A DNA stretch of 7,293 bases from Nitrospinota bacterium (GTDB lineage Bacteria > UBA8248 > JACPRG01): positions 7,998 to 15,290 of the forward strand of contig JASLXW010000036.1 in NCBI GenBank assembly GCA_030740135.1. Reading direction: 5' to 3'. The translations under genes were made by a program, and so were the position numbers. Below, piece after piece: positions 6,692 through 7,293 of this stretch (position 1 is its first letter; each line of letters begins with the position of its first letter). The notes under the pieces were generated by a model. It was given only the letters and a program-made list of their open reading frames with translations, was not told the DNA's origin and ran no database searches.

Positions 6692-7219
6692 TCAAATGGT
6701 TAATTCGAGGATCTCAAACCCATTGAACCGGTCGATGAGGTATGCGAGCCCCGAGGGGTCCACGAAGACGTCGTTGCTCTGGACAACGTCGCGCCCCTTC
6801 CCCGGAAAAGGAATGTGATACGCGACCTCTTCCAGCCGGTAGGGGTCGGAGATGTCCAGAAAACGCACTCCTCCGGCGAACCAGGTCACGGCGATCACGT
6901 CCTCTCCGTACATCTGCTCCTGGGGCTGGTGGCACCCGAAGCGCTCGGCATCCGAGTTGAAGGGCTCGTCGTGGGGCGCCCGCCAGGTGGAGACCGGGAC
7001 GGGGTTGGTCTCGTCGGTCACATCCACCATCCACACAAAGGCATTAGGCTCGGGGGCGAGGCGGAACGGGACCTCCTCGTCGGCCACGAAGAGAAAATCC
7101 CGGCCCTTGAGCTTTTGCGGAATGCGCAGGGCCGTATGGGTCGGGCAGGGGTCCCACCTGGTACTTGCTTCAAGGAACATCCTCGGGCGCTCGGATACCT
7201 GCGCGGAGCGCCTTTGCAC
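6692..7219 (-). CDS. LVIVD-repeat (beta-propeller) protein, C-terminal part only
   Basis: The 175-residue reading resembles the C-terminal half of LVIVD-repeat proteins, predicted secreted or periplasmic beta-propellers of unknown function, often 350-400 residues long. Family-like segments are THTAL (27-31), the DFLFVADEEV strand (41-50), FVWMVDVTDETNPVPVSTW (61-79), RFGCHQPQEQ (93-102), VTWFAGGVRFLDISDPY (111-127) and VQSNDVFVDPSGLAYLIDR (146-164), giving the repeated strand-turn-strand pattern with DVTDE and DISDP turns. Resemblance begins near Trp22 (about 7156). Upstream of that, codons 1-21 are arginine-rich and unlike the family, and the GTG at 7219 has only a weak purine-rich stretch before it. 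No signal peptide is visible. The N-terminal half and export signal are therefore missing, and none of the three minus-strand frames between 7220 and 7293 reads as family sequence. Treat it as a 5'-truncated gene; the family call is good, functionality doubtful. Confidence 0.72.
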   Translation of the reverse strand: MQRRSAQVSERPRMFLEASTRWDPCPTHTALRIPQKLKGRDFLFVADEEVPFRLAPEPNAFVWMVDVTDETNPVPVSTWRAPHDEPFNSDAERFGCHQPQEQMYGEDVIAVTWFAGGVRFLDISDPYRLEEVAYHIPFPGKGRDVVQSNDVFVDPSGLAYLIDRFNGFEILELTI

Positions 7220-7225
7220 TTTTCC

Positions 7226-7244
7226 CGGCGCGCTTCGCGCGCCG
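7226..7244. repeat. Perfect GC-only inverted repeat (hairpin)
   Basis: CGGCGCGC, a TTC loop (7234-7236) and GCGCGCCG form a perfect 8-bp stem made only of G-C pairs. It lies just outside the GTG at which the LVIVD fragment frame opens. Neither strand has a T-run after it, so it is not a classical intrinsic terminator. It could be a REP-like element, a transcript-stabilising hairpin, or a structure that promotes breakage or assembly errors. Only one copy is seen in the window. Confidence 0.55.
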
Positions 7245-7293
7245 AGAGAACTGTCAAAAAGGTTTATCTTGCATCACTTGATCTGTGGCCAAG

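Noticed and set aside
5559..6818. 419-codon open frame on the plus strand
   Set aside because: It is antisense to the M20 gene, which has real metal-site motifs and a good ribosome binding site; the plus frame is low-complexity Asp/Gly/Pro/His/Val-rich.
7254..7292. Twelve codons ending in TGA on the minus strand (reads LATDQVMQDKPF), possibly the end of another gene ahead of the hairpin
   Set aside because: Too short to recognise and not matched to any family; the stop before the hairpin is suggestive, but the hairpin lacks a T-run.
7255..7293. Promoter-like elements on the minus strand (TTGGCC, 17 bases, AGATAA; also TTGACA at 7252-7257)
   Set aside because: The first pair is a weak match to sigma-70 boxes and the TTGACA has no -10 box at the right distance; no intact gene follows.

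Overview
The window is a GC-rich bacterial segment with Shine-Dalgarno-type gene starts, one ATGA stop/start overlap and gene families common in soil and subsurface bacteria. Nothing in it fixes the taxon. There are no RNA genes, CRISPR arrays or recognisable insertion sequences. It divides into a plus-strand operon (1-5026) and a minus-strand cluster (about 7219 down to 5027) that converge at 5026/5027.

Plus strand: the window opens on the last codons of a gene whose tail resembles the C-terminal strand of amidohydrolases. Next comes a molybdenum hydroxylase of the xanthine dehydrogenase/aldehyde oxidoreductase superfamily. It is encoded as a small 2x[2Fe-2S] subunit (93-566) and, translationally coupled to it, one 1139-residue protein (563-3982). 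That protein joins the molybdopterin catalytic subunit to the FAD subunit, and the FAD half carries a cysteine-rich loop like the [4Fe-4S] loop of PaoB and 4-hydroxybenzoyl-CoA reductase beta. A complete luciferase-like (LLM) flavin- or F420-dependent oxidoreductase (4034-5026) closes the operon. Together these could oxidise or hydroxylate an aldehyde, aromatic or N-heterocyclic substrate, with the LLM enzyme and the upstream hydrolase acting before or after. The substrate cannot be read from the sequence.

Minus strand: in transcription order there is the C-terminal part of an LVIVD-repeat beta-propeller protein, an M20-family metallohydrolase interrupted by an in-frame stop and a reading-frame change near 5532-5549, and the first 60 codons of a second LLM gene. 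That last gene has its own good ribosome binding site, but its conserved sequence stops within a few bases of the stop codon of the plus-strand LLM gene. All three minus-strand genes look incomplete or damaged, while the plus-strand operon looks intact. Either the minus-strand cluster is decaying after a rearrangement, or the sequence contains an assembly join and indel errors. The sequence alone cannot decide.

The most interesting points are the L-M fusion with its predicted extra iron-sulfur cluster, the abrupt junction at about 5027, and the unusual metal-site residues of the M20 protein. I see no clear evidence of a wholly new system.
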